Origin: Gemmatimonadetes bacterium 2013_60CM_65_52
GTDB lineage: Bacteria; Gemmatimonadota; Gemmatimonadetes; Gemmatimonadales; Gemmatimonadaceae
NCBI GenBank assembly: GCA_002215645.1
Contig: NGFI01000013.1
Location: forward strand, 62,001 to 126,000
DNA: 64,000 nucleotides
Direction: 5' to 3'
The position numbers and the translations under genes were made by a program. Positions 33,946 to 43,628 of the stretch are shown in pieces. Position 1 is the stretch's first letter. Each line of letters opens with the position of its first letter. Under the pieces are notes generated by a model that was given only the letters and a program-made list of their open reading frames with translations, was not told the DNA's origin and did not search any database.

Positions 33946-36900
33946 TCAGCGCGTGAGCAGCTCCTCCACGCGTTTTCGGTAGACTTCGAAGCCGAGCGAC
34001 TCGAAGATCTCGAGCGCCTCGCTGAGATGACCTCGGCCGTCAGGGAGAAACCGCCCCAGGTCGTATTGCACCAACCCTTTCTCGAACACCTTGCCGTAGC
34101 GGTCTGCCTCGCGAATGGCGTGGTCCCAATGCGCCTGCGCAGCCGCGTGCCTGCCCGATTGCCACGCGTGCCATCCCTCTATGCGGCGCACATGCGCGCG
34201 GCTCACCGGAAAGCTCTGGGCAAAGCCGCGGAGGCGCTGCATCGCGAGCTTGGTGCGGGAGCCCAATTCTCGCCGCTCACCCGCACTGAGGCCGGGTTGC
34301 TCCGCAAGCACGAGACACGCCTCGGCAAGCGCGGTGTATCCGTCCTGCGTGTAATACAGAATCGGAAGCGGTTGGCCCTTCAACATGGCAAGTCCTTCTG
34401 CGCTCGCTGTCTTCACCGCGTCGAGATCGTTGCGAAGCAGATGAAATCCTGCCGTCAATCCGTGCATCCAGGCTCGCTCGTTGAAACCGAGCCGGTGTGA
34501 AAGCTCCTTCGCGCGCTCGAGAAGATCCGCCGTCTTTGCCAGATCGCCTTGCAGCATCGCGAACTGCGCCATGGCCAGCCATACTCGAGCGCGATTGCGT
34601 CCATGCTGAAGCTTGACGGCCTGTTCATGTGCCATCTCGCGATACTCGGTGGCCTTCTCGAACTGGCCGAGCCGGTAGTGGATGCTCTCGAATTGCAGGA
34701 CGCACTCGAGCCAGCGTGAGACAAAGCCGATCTCGAGCGACGTCCTCGTCGCCTTTTCGGTCCGCTCGATCGCGGTGACGAAGTCTCCCTTCTGCGCGTA
34801 GTAATGCCCGGTCACCTCCCACGTCCATGGGTCGATCTGGCGTCCCGCCTGCTCGAACCCTGCCAGCACCTCGACGGATTTCCGATCGTAGAAATTGCCG
34901 GCGCGATACATCCGCAGCAGGCCCATCGCACAACAAATCGATCCATACGCGCCGGCCAGCTCCACGGACGGCGGTGCGCTCTCCGCGCAGTTGAGGTTGC
35001 GCAAGGTGCTGTACTGCGTGGCGATCGGCTTGTTGTCGAAGTAGATGATGTGCGACAGGGACTCGTATGCGAGCGACGCCTCGAGTGCACGCTCCGCCGC
35101 TTCGCCGTGCCGCATGAAGAATTGCCGCGGAAGGATGCGGTGCATGATCTGTGTGCCGATCTCACCGAGCAGGCGCAGGCCGAGTCCGGCATTGGTGACC
35201 GGGAACGGCGGCCCAAGCATCGCCACGCAGCGTCGGAGATGGATCGCGGCGCGGTCGGTCTGGCCGTCGCTGAAAAAGGCCTCGCCAAGCGCCCGCTCCA
35301 GCTTCGCTATCGCGAAGGGAGACATCTGCACCGTGCCGGCCAGATCGAGCGCATGCTTGAATTGCACGACTGCTTCCTTGTAGCTGCCGCGCTCGACGAG
35401 CTGCCGCCCCGCCATCGATGCATACGACGCTTCGGCCGCCTTGTTCGTGCCGGCCTCGCGCCAGTGATAGGCGAGCGCGATCGCGTATTCGAGCAGCGAG
35501 TCCGCATGCACGCCCTCGATGGTTTCGGCGATCCGGGCATGCATCAGTGCGCGCTGTCGTCGAGCAATGGTGTCCAATACGCCTTCGCGCAGCTTGTCAT
35601 GCGCGAACCGATACGTGTTCTCGGAGACTGTAAACAGGCCCGACTCGGTTGCGCTCGAGAGGAGCCGGTCGAGGTCTCCCTCGTGCTCCGCCAGCGCACG
35701 CAGAACCGCGATGTCGAGGTCGCGCCCATATACCGCAGCGTACTGAAGCAGGCGGTTGAGCGTCGGCGGAATGGCCTTCAGGCGGTCGCCAACAATGTGA
35801 GTGAGGGAGCCCTTGACCATTTCGCGCGTCACCGCGAGACGGCTGATGCGCTCGAGCCCACCCGCATGCTCGGCGAGTGAGCGAAGCGCCTCCACGACGA
35901 AGAACGCGTTGCCCGCTGTTTCGGCGTGGAGGACGTCCACCATCGTGGTTGCGCGATCCGCGGCGATGTCGCCGAGCATGGACTGCGTGAGCGCGGCGAC
36001 ATGGTTGCGCGAGAGACGCTCGAGACTGACGTGGCTCGCCTCCACGAACATGTCCCGCAGTTGCGGCGCCTCGTCGATGCGATAGTTCGCCACGAACATG
36101 AAGGGCTGATCACGCAGCTCCTCCGTGAGCCGCTGGAGCAGTGTCAGACTGACCGCGCTCGCCCACTGCAGATCTTCGAGGATGAACAACGTCGGCTGCG
36201 TGAACCGCTTGAGTGCGCGCACCAGGAGTCGCTGCAAGCGTTCTTGCGCGGCCTGTGGTTCGAGCTCCGGTGCCGGATACACCGCATGTCCTACGATGCG
36301 TTCGAGATCCGGAACGATGGACTTGAGAATCGACTTGTCGAGCGGGCTGAGGTCGCTTCGCAGCGCCACGTACCGCGCGGTCTCGCGCCAGAGTTGATAC
36401 GAGGCGCCGGCCTGACTCACCGCCTGTCCGTGCATCACGAGAGCACCGGTCACGAGCGCATACACGCGGAGCTCGTCGACTAGTCGCGACTTGCCCACGC
36501 CACTCTCGCCGCCGATGAGCCAGAAGCGGAGCTGCTCGCGACGCTGCACCTCGCGCCATGCCGTCGTGAGCTGATCGAGCTCCTCCGCGCGACCCACGAA
36601 GCGCGCCGACTTGAGCAGACTCTCGCGCGTCACGTCCGTCTCGGCCACGTCGGGCCGTCCGAGCGCATCAGCGATCGCCGTCAATGCGGCGGCCGCGCTC
36701 GGATACCGATCCGCCGGCGCCTTGCGCAGCAACTGCTCCACCACGGGCGCGAGCACCGTTCCGGCTGGCGTCGCGTGCAGCGGGGTCAGATCCGGCTCTG
36801 CCAGCGCCACCTGCGCGAGCAAACGCGACACCGAGCGCGTGTCGTACGGGTGGCGCCCCGCCAGCATCTCATACGCGAGCGTGCCGACGGCATAGAGATC

Positions 36901-37545
36901 CGCAGCCGCCGTCGCTGCCTCGCCGGCCAGGATCTCCGGTGCCAGATACGCCGCAGTGCCCGTAATCCCAATTCCCGTGGGTGCGGTGTCGCTGTGCACC
37001 GAGATGCCGAAGTCGAGCACTTTCACCTCGCCGTCCAGCGTGACGAGGATGTTGCTCGGCTTGAGATCCCGGTGGACGATGCCGCGCCGGTGCAGATAGA
37101 CGAGCGCCCGCAGCACCTGCACGATGAGATCGACGGCCCCGTCCGCGTCGCACTCGCGCGAGGCCGTGAAGACGTCGCGTGCGCCGGGGAGCCAATCCAT
37201 CGTGAAATACGGATGGTTCTCCTCGTCGAACCCGAAGTCCAGCACGCTGATGATGTTCGGGTGTCTGAGCGAGGCGAGAAACCGGAACTCGTGGGCAAGC
37301 GCGAGGGCGCCGGCATCGGTAGAATCGTTGGTCCCGACACCGATCAGCGTGAGCGGCACAACCGGCCGGCCGTCCACGCCCACGGCGCGATTCAGGGCCA
37401 ACGGTGCGTCGGTGAGCACTCGTTTGAGGGCCACGTCGCGCTGCGACAGGCGATCTTCCGCCCGATGCACCACACCCATGCCTCCTTCGCCGACGGCCTC
37501 GAGGAGGCGGTACCGATTGGAGAGGAGAGCGGGGGCAAGCGGCAT
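33946..37545 (-). CDS. Ser/Thr protein kinase with AAA-type ATPase and TPR-like repeats
   Basis: A 1199-residue multidomain protein. The kinase (about 10-280) has GEGGMGVVHRAED, catalytic Lys in VALKRV, VHRDLKPSN near 153, DFGIS near 176 and AYLAPE. A predicted ATPase follows, with Walker A GGESGVGKSRLV near 345 and Walker B LFILEDLQWA near 450. The rest (about 750-1190) is helical TPR-like repeats. This kinase-ATPase-TPR layout is known from Myxococcota and related soil bacteria as a large signalling scaffold. The frame stays open upstream to 38190, but that part overlaps the cyclopropane synthase gene; the ATG at 37545 starts the kinase domain. Confidence 0.9.
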   Translation of the reverse strand: MPLAPALLSNRYRLLEAVGEGGMGVVHRAEDRLSQRDVALKRVLTDAPLALNRAVGVDGRPVVPLTLIGVGTNDSTDAGALALAHEFRFLASLRHPNIISVLDFGFDEENHPYFTMDWLPGARDVFTASRECDADGAVDLIVQVLRALVYLHRRGIVHRDLKPSNILVTLDGEVKVLDFGISVHSDTAPTGIGITGTAAYLAPEILAGEAATAAADLYAVGTLAYEMLAGRHPYDTRSVSRLLAQVALAEPDLTPLHATPAGTVLAPVVEQLLRKAPADRYPSAAAALTAIADALGRPDVAETDVTRESLLKSARFVGRAEELDQLTTAWREVQRREQLRFWLIGGESGVGKSRLVDELRVYALVTGALVMHGQAVSQAGASYQLWRETARYVALRSDLSPLDKSILKSIVPDLERIVGHAVYPAPELEPQAAQERLQRLLVRALKRFTQPTLFILEDLQWASAVSLTLLQRLTEELRDQPFMFVANYRIDEAPQLRDMFVEASHVSLERLSRNHVAALTQSMLGDIAADRATTMVDVLHAETAGNAFFVVEALRSLAEHAGGLERISRLAVTREMVKGSLTHIVGDRLKAIPPTLNRLLQYAAVYGRDLDIAVLRALAEHEGDLDRLLSSATESGLFTVSENTYRFAHDKLREGVLDTIARRQRALMHARIAETIEGVHADSLLEYAIALAYHWREAGTNKAAEASYASMAGRQLVERGSYKEAVVQFKHALDLAGTVQMSPFAIAKLERALGEAFFSDGQTDRAAIHLRRCVAMLGPPFPVTNAGLGLRLLGEIGTQIMHRILPRQFFMRHGEAAERALEASLAYESLSHIIYFDNKPIATQYSTLRNLNCAESAPPSVELAGAYGSICCAMGLLRMYRAGNFYDRKSVEVLAGFEQAGRQIDPWTWEVTGHYYAQKGDFVTAIERTEKATRTSLEIGFVSRWLECVLQFESIHYRLGQFEKATEYREMAHEQAVKLQHGRNRARVWLAMAQFAMLQGDLAKTADLLERAKELSHRLGFNERAWMHGLTAGFHLLRNDLDAVKTASAEGLAMLKGQPLPILYYTQDGYTALAEACLVLAEQPGLSAGERRELGSRTKLAMQRLRGFAQSFPVSRAHVRRIEGWHAWQSGRHAAAQAHWDHAIREADRYGKVFEKGLVQYDLGRFLPDGRGHLSEALEIFESLGFEVYRKRVEELLTR

Positions 37546-37701
37546 CGCGCGAAGAACTTGACCCCGTAACGGAGACACCGCAACAAACGGTGAGCGGTGT
37601 ACGGACGCCGTCCTCTGGCGACTACCCGCAGCCCCCTCCAGATTGGGCCACCCCGAATGCGATCCTGGCGTTCCGTCTTCCCAGCGACGTGAGGCAAGCC
37701 C

Positions 37702-39099
37702 ATGGCGCAGCCAGCCGGCATGTTGTCCCGCAACGATGAGTCGACGCCGACGCGCGATCCCGGCGTCGCACGAACGATCGAGCTCCTCGATCTCGTCTTC
37801 GGGCCTCCGGCGGAACGCGCGTTCGACGTCCAGCTCTGGGACGGCACGACACAACGTGGTGGCGCGGCGAAGCGGGCGGATTACGCAGTCGTCATCCACC
37901 GCCGAGGCGCGCTGCGGCGCATGCTCATCCGCCCGTCGGAGCTGTCCATCGTCGAGGCCTTCATCTCCGGCGACGCCGACGTCACGGGCAACCTCGAAAC
38001 CGCCATGTCCATCGGCGACCAGATCGGCGACCGTATTCAGTCGCTGCGTGGCGCTGTGGCGTTGCTTCCGAAGGTGCTCGCGCTGCCGAAGGACGACGAT
38101 CCTGACGTCGAGTCCAGCCGCTATCGGCGTGCGCTCCGCCTCGTGTCCTCGGGAGCACGCCGCGCAACCGCCGGCGAAATCGAGTTCCACTACGGCGTCG
38201 GCAACGAGTTCTATTCACTGTGGCTCGATCCGCACATGCAGTACACGTGCGCCTATTTCCGCTCGGCCAGCGACGACCTCGCCACGGCGCAAACCGCGAA
38301 GCTCGATCACATCTGCAGGAAGCTGCGTCTCCAGCCCGGTGAGCGCTTCCTCGATGTCGGATGCGGCTGGGGCGGATTGGTGCAGTTCGCCGTCGAGCAG
38401 TATGGCGTGCAGGCACTCGGCATCACCCTCAGCGAGGCCCAGGCGAAATGGGCGCGCGACAGCATCGAGACACGAGGGCTGAGCGATCGATGCCGCGTCG
38501 AGGTGCGCGACGTCCGTGATCTGTCCGCTTCCGAGCCATTCGACAAGATCTCCTCCGTCGGCGTGACGGAGCACATCCCGGAACATGATCATCCGGCGTA
38601 CTTCGCGCGCGTCTACTCCGTGCTCCGTCCGGGCGGGCTGTTCCTCAATCACTGCGAGGTGAGCAACAACACCGCGCGTGCACGCCACACGCTCGGCGAA
38701 CGCTTCGGCAACTGGGTGTGGAAGCGCGATCAATTCATCGACCGGTATGTCTTTCCCGACGCGAAGCTGGTCGCGCTGGGCAGTGTGATCTCCAGTGGAG
38801 AGCGGGCGGGCTTCGAGACGCGCGACGTCGAAAGCCTGCGCGAGCACTACACGCTGACATTGCGGGCGTGGCTTGCGGGGCTGTTACGGCGTCGGGTGGA
38901 GGCGACGGCGCTGGTTGGAGAGCGCACATTTCGCGTGTGGCATCTGTACATGTCCGCCGCGGCGCACGGCTTCGACAGTGGCGCGATCAACCTGGTGCAG
39001 ACGCTGTTCTCGAAGGCGACGCGCGACGGACGTTCGGGGCTGCCAATGACGCGCGAGCATCTGTACACGCCATCGCGTGCCACGTCGGCGAGCACGTGA
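37702..39099 (+). CDS. cfa: Cyclopropane-fatty-acyl-phospholipid synthase
   Basis: A 465-residue SAM-dependent enzyme that adds a methylene bridge to unsaturated acyl chains in membrane phospholipids. The conserved lipid-site start FHYGVGNEFYSLWLDP, SAM motif FLDVGCGWGGL near residue 217, the loop VGVTEHIPEHDH and the late RVWHLYMSAAAHGF are all present. A 130-residue N-terminal domain typical of Cfa precedes the methyltransferase core. Divergent from the kinase gene. Expression control is not evident. Confidence 0.92.
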   Translation: MAQPAGMLSRNDESTPTRDPGVARTIELLDLVFGPPAERAFDVQLWDGTTQRGGAAKRADYAVVIHRRGALRRMLIRPSELSIVEAFISGDADVTGNLETAMSIGDQIGDRIQSLRGAVALLPKVLALPKDDDPDVESSRYRRALRLVSSGARRATAGEIEFHYGVGNEFYSLWLDPHMQYTCAYFRSASDDLATAQTAKLDHICRKLRLQPGERFLDVGCGWGGLVQFAVEQYGVQALGITLSEAQAKWARDSIETRGLSDRCRVEVRDVRDLSASEPFDKISSVGVTEHIPEHDHPAYFARVYSVLRPGGLFLNHCEVSNNTARARHTLGERFGNWVWKRDQFIDRYVFPDAKLVALGSVISSGERAGFETRDVESLREHYTLTLRAWLAGLLRRRVEATALVGERTFRVWHLYMSAAAHGFDSGAINLVQTLFSKATRDGRSGLPMTREHLYTPSRATSAST

Positions 39100-39126
39100 T
39101 CGACCTCCGCGGTCTGCCGCTTACGC

Positions 39127-41064
39127 TCAGAGGTGTCCCCGGTCCATCGCCTCGCGCACTTTCTGCGTGAGGGCCGCGGGGGTAAACGGCTTCTGAACGA
39201 ACATGCCGCTCGCCGGTAATTCGGCGCTGTTCACCATCGCATCTCTCGTATAGCCCGACATCAGGAGCACGGGAACGCCGGGCCGCACGCGCTGCACGTG
39301 CCCCAGAAGAGCTCGGCCGCCAAGACCAGGCATGATCGCATCGGTGAGGACCAGATCGAATGCGACGGACGGGTCCTGACAGAGCTGCAGTGCCTGAATT
39401 CCGTTGCTGGTCTCGATGACGGTGTATCCCGCACGTCGGAGGATCGCCGCGGCGACGCCGCGAACGGCGTCGTCGTCCTCCACCAGGAGAATGGTCTCCT
39501 TGCCATGCCGTGCCGCGCCCTCCGGCGTGGTCGGATCCAGCGCCCTGTCCTCTTCCTCGACGCGCGGCAGATAGACGCGAAAGGTCGTTCCGCGCCCCAT
39601 CTCGCTATAGACGTTGACGTGCCCGCCGGACTGTTCGACGATGCCCTGTACCGTTGCGAGCCCCAGCCCCGTGCCTTTGCCGCTCTCCTTGGTGGTGAAG
39701 AACGGCTCGAAGATTCGCTCGATGTCGGCCTGCGCAATGCCCGTTCCGGTGTCCGAAACGGCGAGCATGACGTACGCGCCCGGCCGGACGGAGGGATAGC
39801 GTCGTGCGTACGTCTCGTCGAGCGTCGCATTCGCGGTTTCTATGGTAAGGATGCCCCCGTTGACCATGGCGTCTCGCGCATTGACGGCGAGGTTCATGAG
39901 CACCTGCTCGAGCTGAGTCGGATCCGCCTTCACACGGCCGAGCGACGGCGACAGCTTCGTGTGGAACTCGAGATGTTCGCCGATCAACCGGCGGAGCATC
40001 GTTTCGACGCCGCCGATCGCATCGTTCATGTTGAGGACGCGCGGTTGCAGCACCTGTTGGCGGCTGAACGCAAGCAATTGCCTGGTCAAGCCGGCCGCGC
40101 GCCGGGCCGCCTCGCGGATCTGCTCGATGGACGCGCGGTCGGGATCGGCGGCAGGACGGCCGGTGAGGAGCAGGCTGCTGTAGCCCTCGATGACCGTGAG
40201 GACGTTGTTGAAGTCGTGCGCGACGCCGCCTGCCAGCTGGCCGATGGCATCCATTTTCTGCGAGCGTCGGAGCTGGATCTCCATTTGCACGCGGTCCGAG
40301 ATGTCCAGGAGCGTCCCGACCAGCCTGCGCTCGCCGCGCTCGTTCACGACGACCCGGCCCTTGGCTTGCATCGTACGCGTCGGTCCACCCGGCGCGGTAA
40401 TCCGGTACACCTCGGTGAACTCGGTCAGGTCGCGCAAGGCCGCCGCCGCGACATCCTGCATCCTCTGCCGGTCATCGAGATGCACGGCCTCGAGAAACCG
40501 ATCGGTGGGAGGCGGTGTGATCCCGACCTCGAGCCCCGCGAGCCGGTACATCTCGTCGGACCAATAGACGGTACCCGTGGCCGCGTCGATCTCGAAGTAG
40601 GCCAGCTGTGCGACTTGCTGCGCCTCGGTGAGCCGGCGCGTGAGAAGTTCTGCTTCCGCAATGAGCACTCGCTCGCTTTTCTGCGTGTCCCGCAGATCGT
40701 CATTGGCGTGCTCGAGCTCGACGTGCTGAGCCTGAAGAAGAACGTACTGTTGTGCCACAGCTTCGAGCGCCTCGCCAACTCGCCTTACCTCGGTCACGAG
40801 CCGATGGCGAAGAGCCACGACCAGGCCGATCAGTGCGAGAATTTCGAATAGCGCACCGACGCCGAGGAGTCGAACAAGCGTGTGATATCCCGCCGTGTCG
40901 GCAAAGGGCGCGATCCACATGGATGCGGCCAGCGCTCCGAGCACACCCACGACGGCCCACGACACGCGCGCGAGAAACCGCCCGGCGCGCGCCTGCTCGA
41001 GACGCGAGCGCTGGAGAGACGCCTCGACGCCGGAGGCCATCGGTTCAGTACTGCCACTGGGCAT
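39127..41064 (-). CDS. Hybrid sensor histidine kinase/response regulator with PAS domain
   Basis: A 645-residue protein. Two transmembrane helices (about 31-51 and 66-87) bracket a short periplasmic loop. A helical linker leads to a PAS/PAC sensor (around 150-270, WSDEMYRLAGLEVG). The kinase core has the phospho-acceptor in GGVAHDFNNVLT near 282, NARDAMVNGG, DTGTGI and GKGTGLGL. The C-terminal receiver has LLVEDDDAVR, phospho-acceptor Asp in LVLTDAIMPGLGG, and the Lys in FVQKPFTP. This phosphorelay layout has no output partner next to it. Confidence 0.93.
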   Translation of the reverse strand: MPSGSTEPMASGVEASLQRSRLEQARAGRFLARVSWAVVGVLGALAASMWIAPFADTAGYHTLVRLLGVGALFEILALIGLVVALRHRLVTEVRRVGEALEAVAQQYVLLQAQHVELEHANDDLRDTQKSERVLIAEAELLTRRLTEAQQVAQLAYFEIDAATGTVYWSDEMYRLAGLEVGITPPPTDRFLEAVHLDDRQRMQDVAAAALRDLTEFTEVYRITAPGGPTRTMQAKGRVVVNERGERRLVGTLLDISDRVQMEIQLRRSQKMDAIGQLAGGVAHDFNNVLTVIEGYSSLLLTGRPAADPDRASIEQIREAARRAAGLTRQLLAFSRQQVLQPRVLNMNDAIGGVETMLRRLIGEHLEFHTKLSPSLGRVKADPTQLEQVLMNLAVNARDAMVNGGILTIETANATLDETYARRYPSVRPGAYVMLAVSDTGTGIAQADIERIFEPFFTTKESGKGTGLGLATVQGIVEQSGGHVNVYSEMGRGTTFRVYLPRVEEEDRALDPTTPEGAARHGKETILLVEDDDAVRGVAAAILRRAGYTVIETSNGIQALQLCQDPSVAFDLVLTDAIMPGLGGRALLGHVQRVRPGVPVLLMSGYTRDAMVNSAELPASGMFVQKPFTPAALTQKVREAMDRGHL

Positions 41065-41610
41065 TTCGTACCGTCCCTGCGCGAAACAGACATCAATTAC
41101 CGGCAGATGACCGCTTCTAAGAGGACGCCGCAGCGGAACGGTCGTTACTTACTACGGCCGCAGCTCTGGGACTGTTTGCCGGCATTCTGATCCCGCTCCG
41201 GATGCGGCGCCGTGCACCCTATGGATGCATCGTGCAAGAACTAAGGGCTGATATCCACGGGCTCCGCAGATTCAACGGGAGGCACATTCGGCGTGTGTTT
41301 AGGAGCGCTTCGGGCCGCGTCGCGATGATGCCGCCGATTGCGAGCGCGGCGCGCGGCGTCACGAAGCCCGCCGCCGTCACCGGCCTCAATGCATCGTTGT
41401 CCCGCTCACCGGTGCTCGCCCCATCGAGACATCTGCGAAGGGGGAAACCGGATCTAGACGGGCGAAATCGTGCAAAAAAGGCGGGGAATGCAGCACGGCC
41501 TGCATAATTTGCACGATTCGCGGACAAATTGCTCGCAAAAACCCGCTGTTCGTGCAGTATTCATCTGTAGTGCACAAACCCGAAAATCCGCCGACCCGTC
41601 ATCGCCTGCC
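41065..41610. other. Intergenic region, 546 nt, between hybrid kinase and aminotransferase
   Basis: The upstream half shows no convincing gene. The downstream 150 bases hold a nested palindrome (41466-41518) and are AT-richer, so they probably contain the promoter of the aminotransferase operon. No other structure is seen. Confidence 0.6.
41466..41518. repeat. Nested inverted repeats upstream of the aminotransferase gene
   Basis: AATCGTGCAAA (41466-41476) pairs perfectly with TTTGCACGATT (41508-41518). Between them ATGCAG (41488-41493) pairs with CTGCAT (41500-41505) around a 6-nt loop. The structure ends 92 bases before the start codon. It could be a 5' leader hairpin or a pair of operator sites. 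Confidence 0.6.
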
Positions 41611-42822
41611 ATGACAAAATCCGCCCAGCAGTCGCCCATCGTCGCGCCCCATCCTCTGGATTTCGTCTCACTCGGCAAGATCGTCCAAATCCGTGAGCGC
41701 CTCCTGTCCGCGCAGGCTGGCGGCAAGGTGGTTTACCGCTTCGAGTCGGGCGATCCGAGCTTCACGCCACCGGCGCACGTGGCAGAGGCGATCGTCGCGG
41801 CGACCTACGCCGGCAAGACGCACTACATCCCCAACAATGGCATCCCGGAGCTCCGCCGCGCGCTCGCTGAAAAGGTGCGCGAGCGCAACGGCCTGAAGGG
41901 CGTCACGAGCGACGACGTCTTCGTGACGAACGGCGCCATGCACGCGCTCTACGTCGTGTTCGGCGCGATGCTCTCGCAGGGCGAGGAAGTCATCATCCCG
42001 GACCCGATGTGGACCGAGGTCGCCGAAAACATTCGCCTCGCGGACGGCGTTGCCGTGGGCGTGCGTCTCTCGGCCGCCGAGGGATTTGCGTATCGTGCGG
42101 CGGACATCGAAGCGGCCATCACGCCGAAGACGCGTGCGATCTTCGTCAATACGCCGCACAATCCTACGGGCGCGATTCTCTCGCGGGGCGAGCTGCAAGC
42201 GATCTACGACCTCGCGCGCCGCCACGATCTCTTCATCATATCCGACGAAGCGTACGAGGACCTGGTGTACGCGCCGCACGAGCATGTCTCCATCGGCTCC
42301 CTGGCGGACGAGGACGATGCGCGCGTCATCAGCATCTTCTCGTTCTCGAAGAGCCATGCGATGGCCGGCTTGCGGACGGGCTACGTCGTGACGCGGACGC
42401 CACAGCTCCACGATCGCATTCCGAAGCTGCTGCGCTGCACCATCAACGGCGTGAACAGCCTCGCGCAGTGGGCCGCACTGGCGGCGGTGAAGGGAAGCGA
42501 CGCGACCACAATCGCGATGTGCGACGAATACCGCGTGCGGCGCGACATCATGATCGCGGCCCTCTCCGACATTCCGGGCGTGCGGCCCTTCGTCCCCGGC
42601 GGCACATTCTTTGTGTGGGCCGAGTTGGAGCAGTCCCTTTTCGAACGTCTCGAGGTGGCGGACGCCGACGCGCTGTCGACCTCTCTCGCGGACGACGGCA
42701 TCGGGAGCGCTCCGGGTGATGCGTTCGGCCCGAGCTACCCCGACGCCCTCCGGTTCTCGTTCAGCTGCGACACGGCCATGGTGCGCGAAGGAAGTCTCAA
42801 GCTGCGGGAGGCACTCTTGTGA
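41611..42822 (+). CDS. PLP-dependent class I/II aminotransferase
   Basis: A 403-residue fold-type I aminotransferase. PLP contacts are visible: NTPHNPTGAIL, SDEAYEDLVY and the Lys in SFSKSHAMAGLRTG near residue 247. It is closest in style to bacterial aspartate/aromatic or methionine-type transaminases. The stop overlaps a nitrilase-family gene (GTGA), and that pairing (transaminase plus omega-amidase) is known for glutamine- or methionine-salvage transamination, so the amino donor may be glutamine. A frame to 41470 is open but MTKSAQQSP at 41611 fits the family better. Confidence 0.9.
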   Translation: MTKSAQQSPIVAPHPLDFVSLGKIVQIRERLLSAQAGGKVVYRFESGDPSFTPPAHVAEAIVAATYAGKTHYIPNNGIPELRRALAEKVRERNGLKGVTSDDVFVTNGAMHALYVVFGAMLSQGEEVIIPDPMWTEVAENIRLADGVAVGVRLSAAEGFAYRAADIEAAITPKTRAIFVNTPHNPTGAILSRGELQAIYDLARRHDLFIISDEAYEDLVYAPHEHVSIGSLADEDDARVISIFSFSKSHAMAGLRTGYVVTRTPQLHDRIPKLLRCTINGVNSLAQWAALAAVKGSDATTIAMCDEYRVRRDIMIAALSDIPGVRPFVPGGTFFVWAELEQSLFERLEVADADALSTSLADDGIGSAPGDAFGPSYPDALRFSFSCDTAMVREGSLKLREALL

Positions 42823-43628
42823 CAGGGACATTTTCCGCCCCGGCCACCGACGCAACGGTGCGCGTCGCCCTCGCCGAATACGACACCAGCTGGCAGCACC
42901 CCGAGACGTCGCTCGGCCGCGCGGCCATCTGCATCTCGCGCGCGGCGGCAACCGGCGCACGACTGGTCGTCCTGCCCGAGATGTGCAGCACGGGCTTCAC
43001 CATGGATCCCGAGGAGTGGGCGGAAACGCCTGACGGTGTCGCGCACACGCGACTGGCCGAGCTGGCGCACGCACACGATGTGTGGATCATCGCGGGCATC
43101 GCGACCAAGAGCGCCGGCCACCATCTGAACGTCGCCGCCGTGTTCGACGATCACGGGCAGCTCGTGGCCAGCTACGCCAAGCAGCGGCTGTTCGCGTACG
43201 GCGAGGAGCACGAGCACTATACCCCGGGCAGCGCGCCGGTCGTCGTCGAGATCGACGGCGTGCGCGTGGCGCCGTTCGTCTGCTACGATCTCCGCTTTCC
43301 CGAGCTGTTTCGCGCGGTAGCGCCGTCCGTGGATCTCATGGTGGTGATTGCCAACTGGCCCAGCGTGCGTCGCGCGCATTGGGACGCATTGCTGCCGGCG
43401 CGCGCCATCGAGAATCTCTCGTACGTCGTCGGCGTGAACAGAACGGGAACCGGCGGCGGACTCTCGTACGACGGCGGCTCGGCGGGTTACGATCCGTGGG
43501 GCGTGTCCGTCGCCGTGAAAACGGCGATCGCGTCGCCGAGTGTCGTGGATGTGTCCGCTGCGCACGTGCGTCAGCTTCGCGACAAGTATCCCTTCCTCAG
43601 CGATCTCGCGGCCGGCGTCACCTTCTGA
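42819..43628 (+). CDS. Nitrilase-superfamily carbon-nitrogen hydrolase (omega-amidase-like)
   Basis: A 269-residue C-N hydrolase starting with GTG in the stop of the aminotransferase. The Glu-Lys-Cys triad is visible: LPEMCS near 53, SYAKQRLF near 119, and VCYDLRFPELF near 154. YafV-type omega-amidases have the same triad and hydrolyse 2-oxoglutaramate or 2-oxosuccinamate, which arise when a transaminase uses glutamine or asparagine as donor. The operon position supports this. Substrate is inferred. Downstream it converges tail to tail with the AraC-family gene. Confidence 0.9.
   Translation: MTGTFSAPATDATVRVALAEYDTSWQHPETSLGRAAICISRAAATGARLVVLPEMCSTGFTMDPEEWAETPDGVAHTRLAELAHAHDVWIIAGIATKSAGHHLNVAAVFDDHGQLVASYAKQRLFAYGEEHEHYTPGSAPVVVEIDGVRVAPFVCYDLRFPELFRAVAPSVDLMVVIANWPSVRRAHWDALLPARAIENLSYVVGVNRTGTGGGLSYDGGSAGYDPWGVSVAVKTAIASPSVVDVSAAHVRQLRDKYPFLSDLAAGVTF

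Noticed and set aside
37546-38190. Upstream extension of the large kinase gene
   Set aside because: It has no kinase-like sequence, overlaps the cyclopropane synthase gene and its promoter, and the kinase domain begins right after the ATG at 37545.
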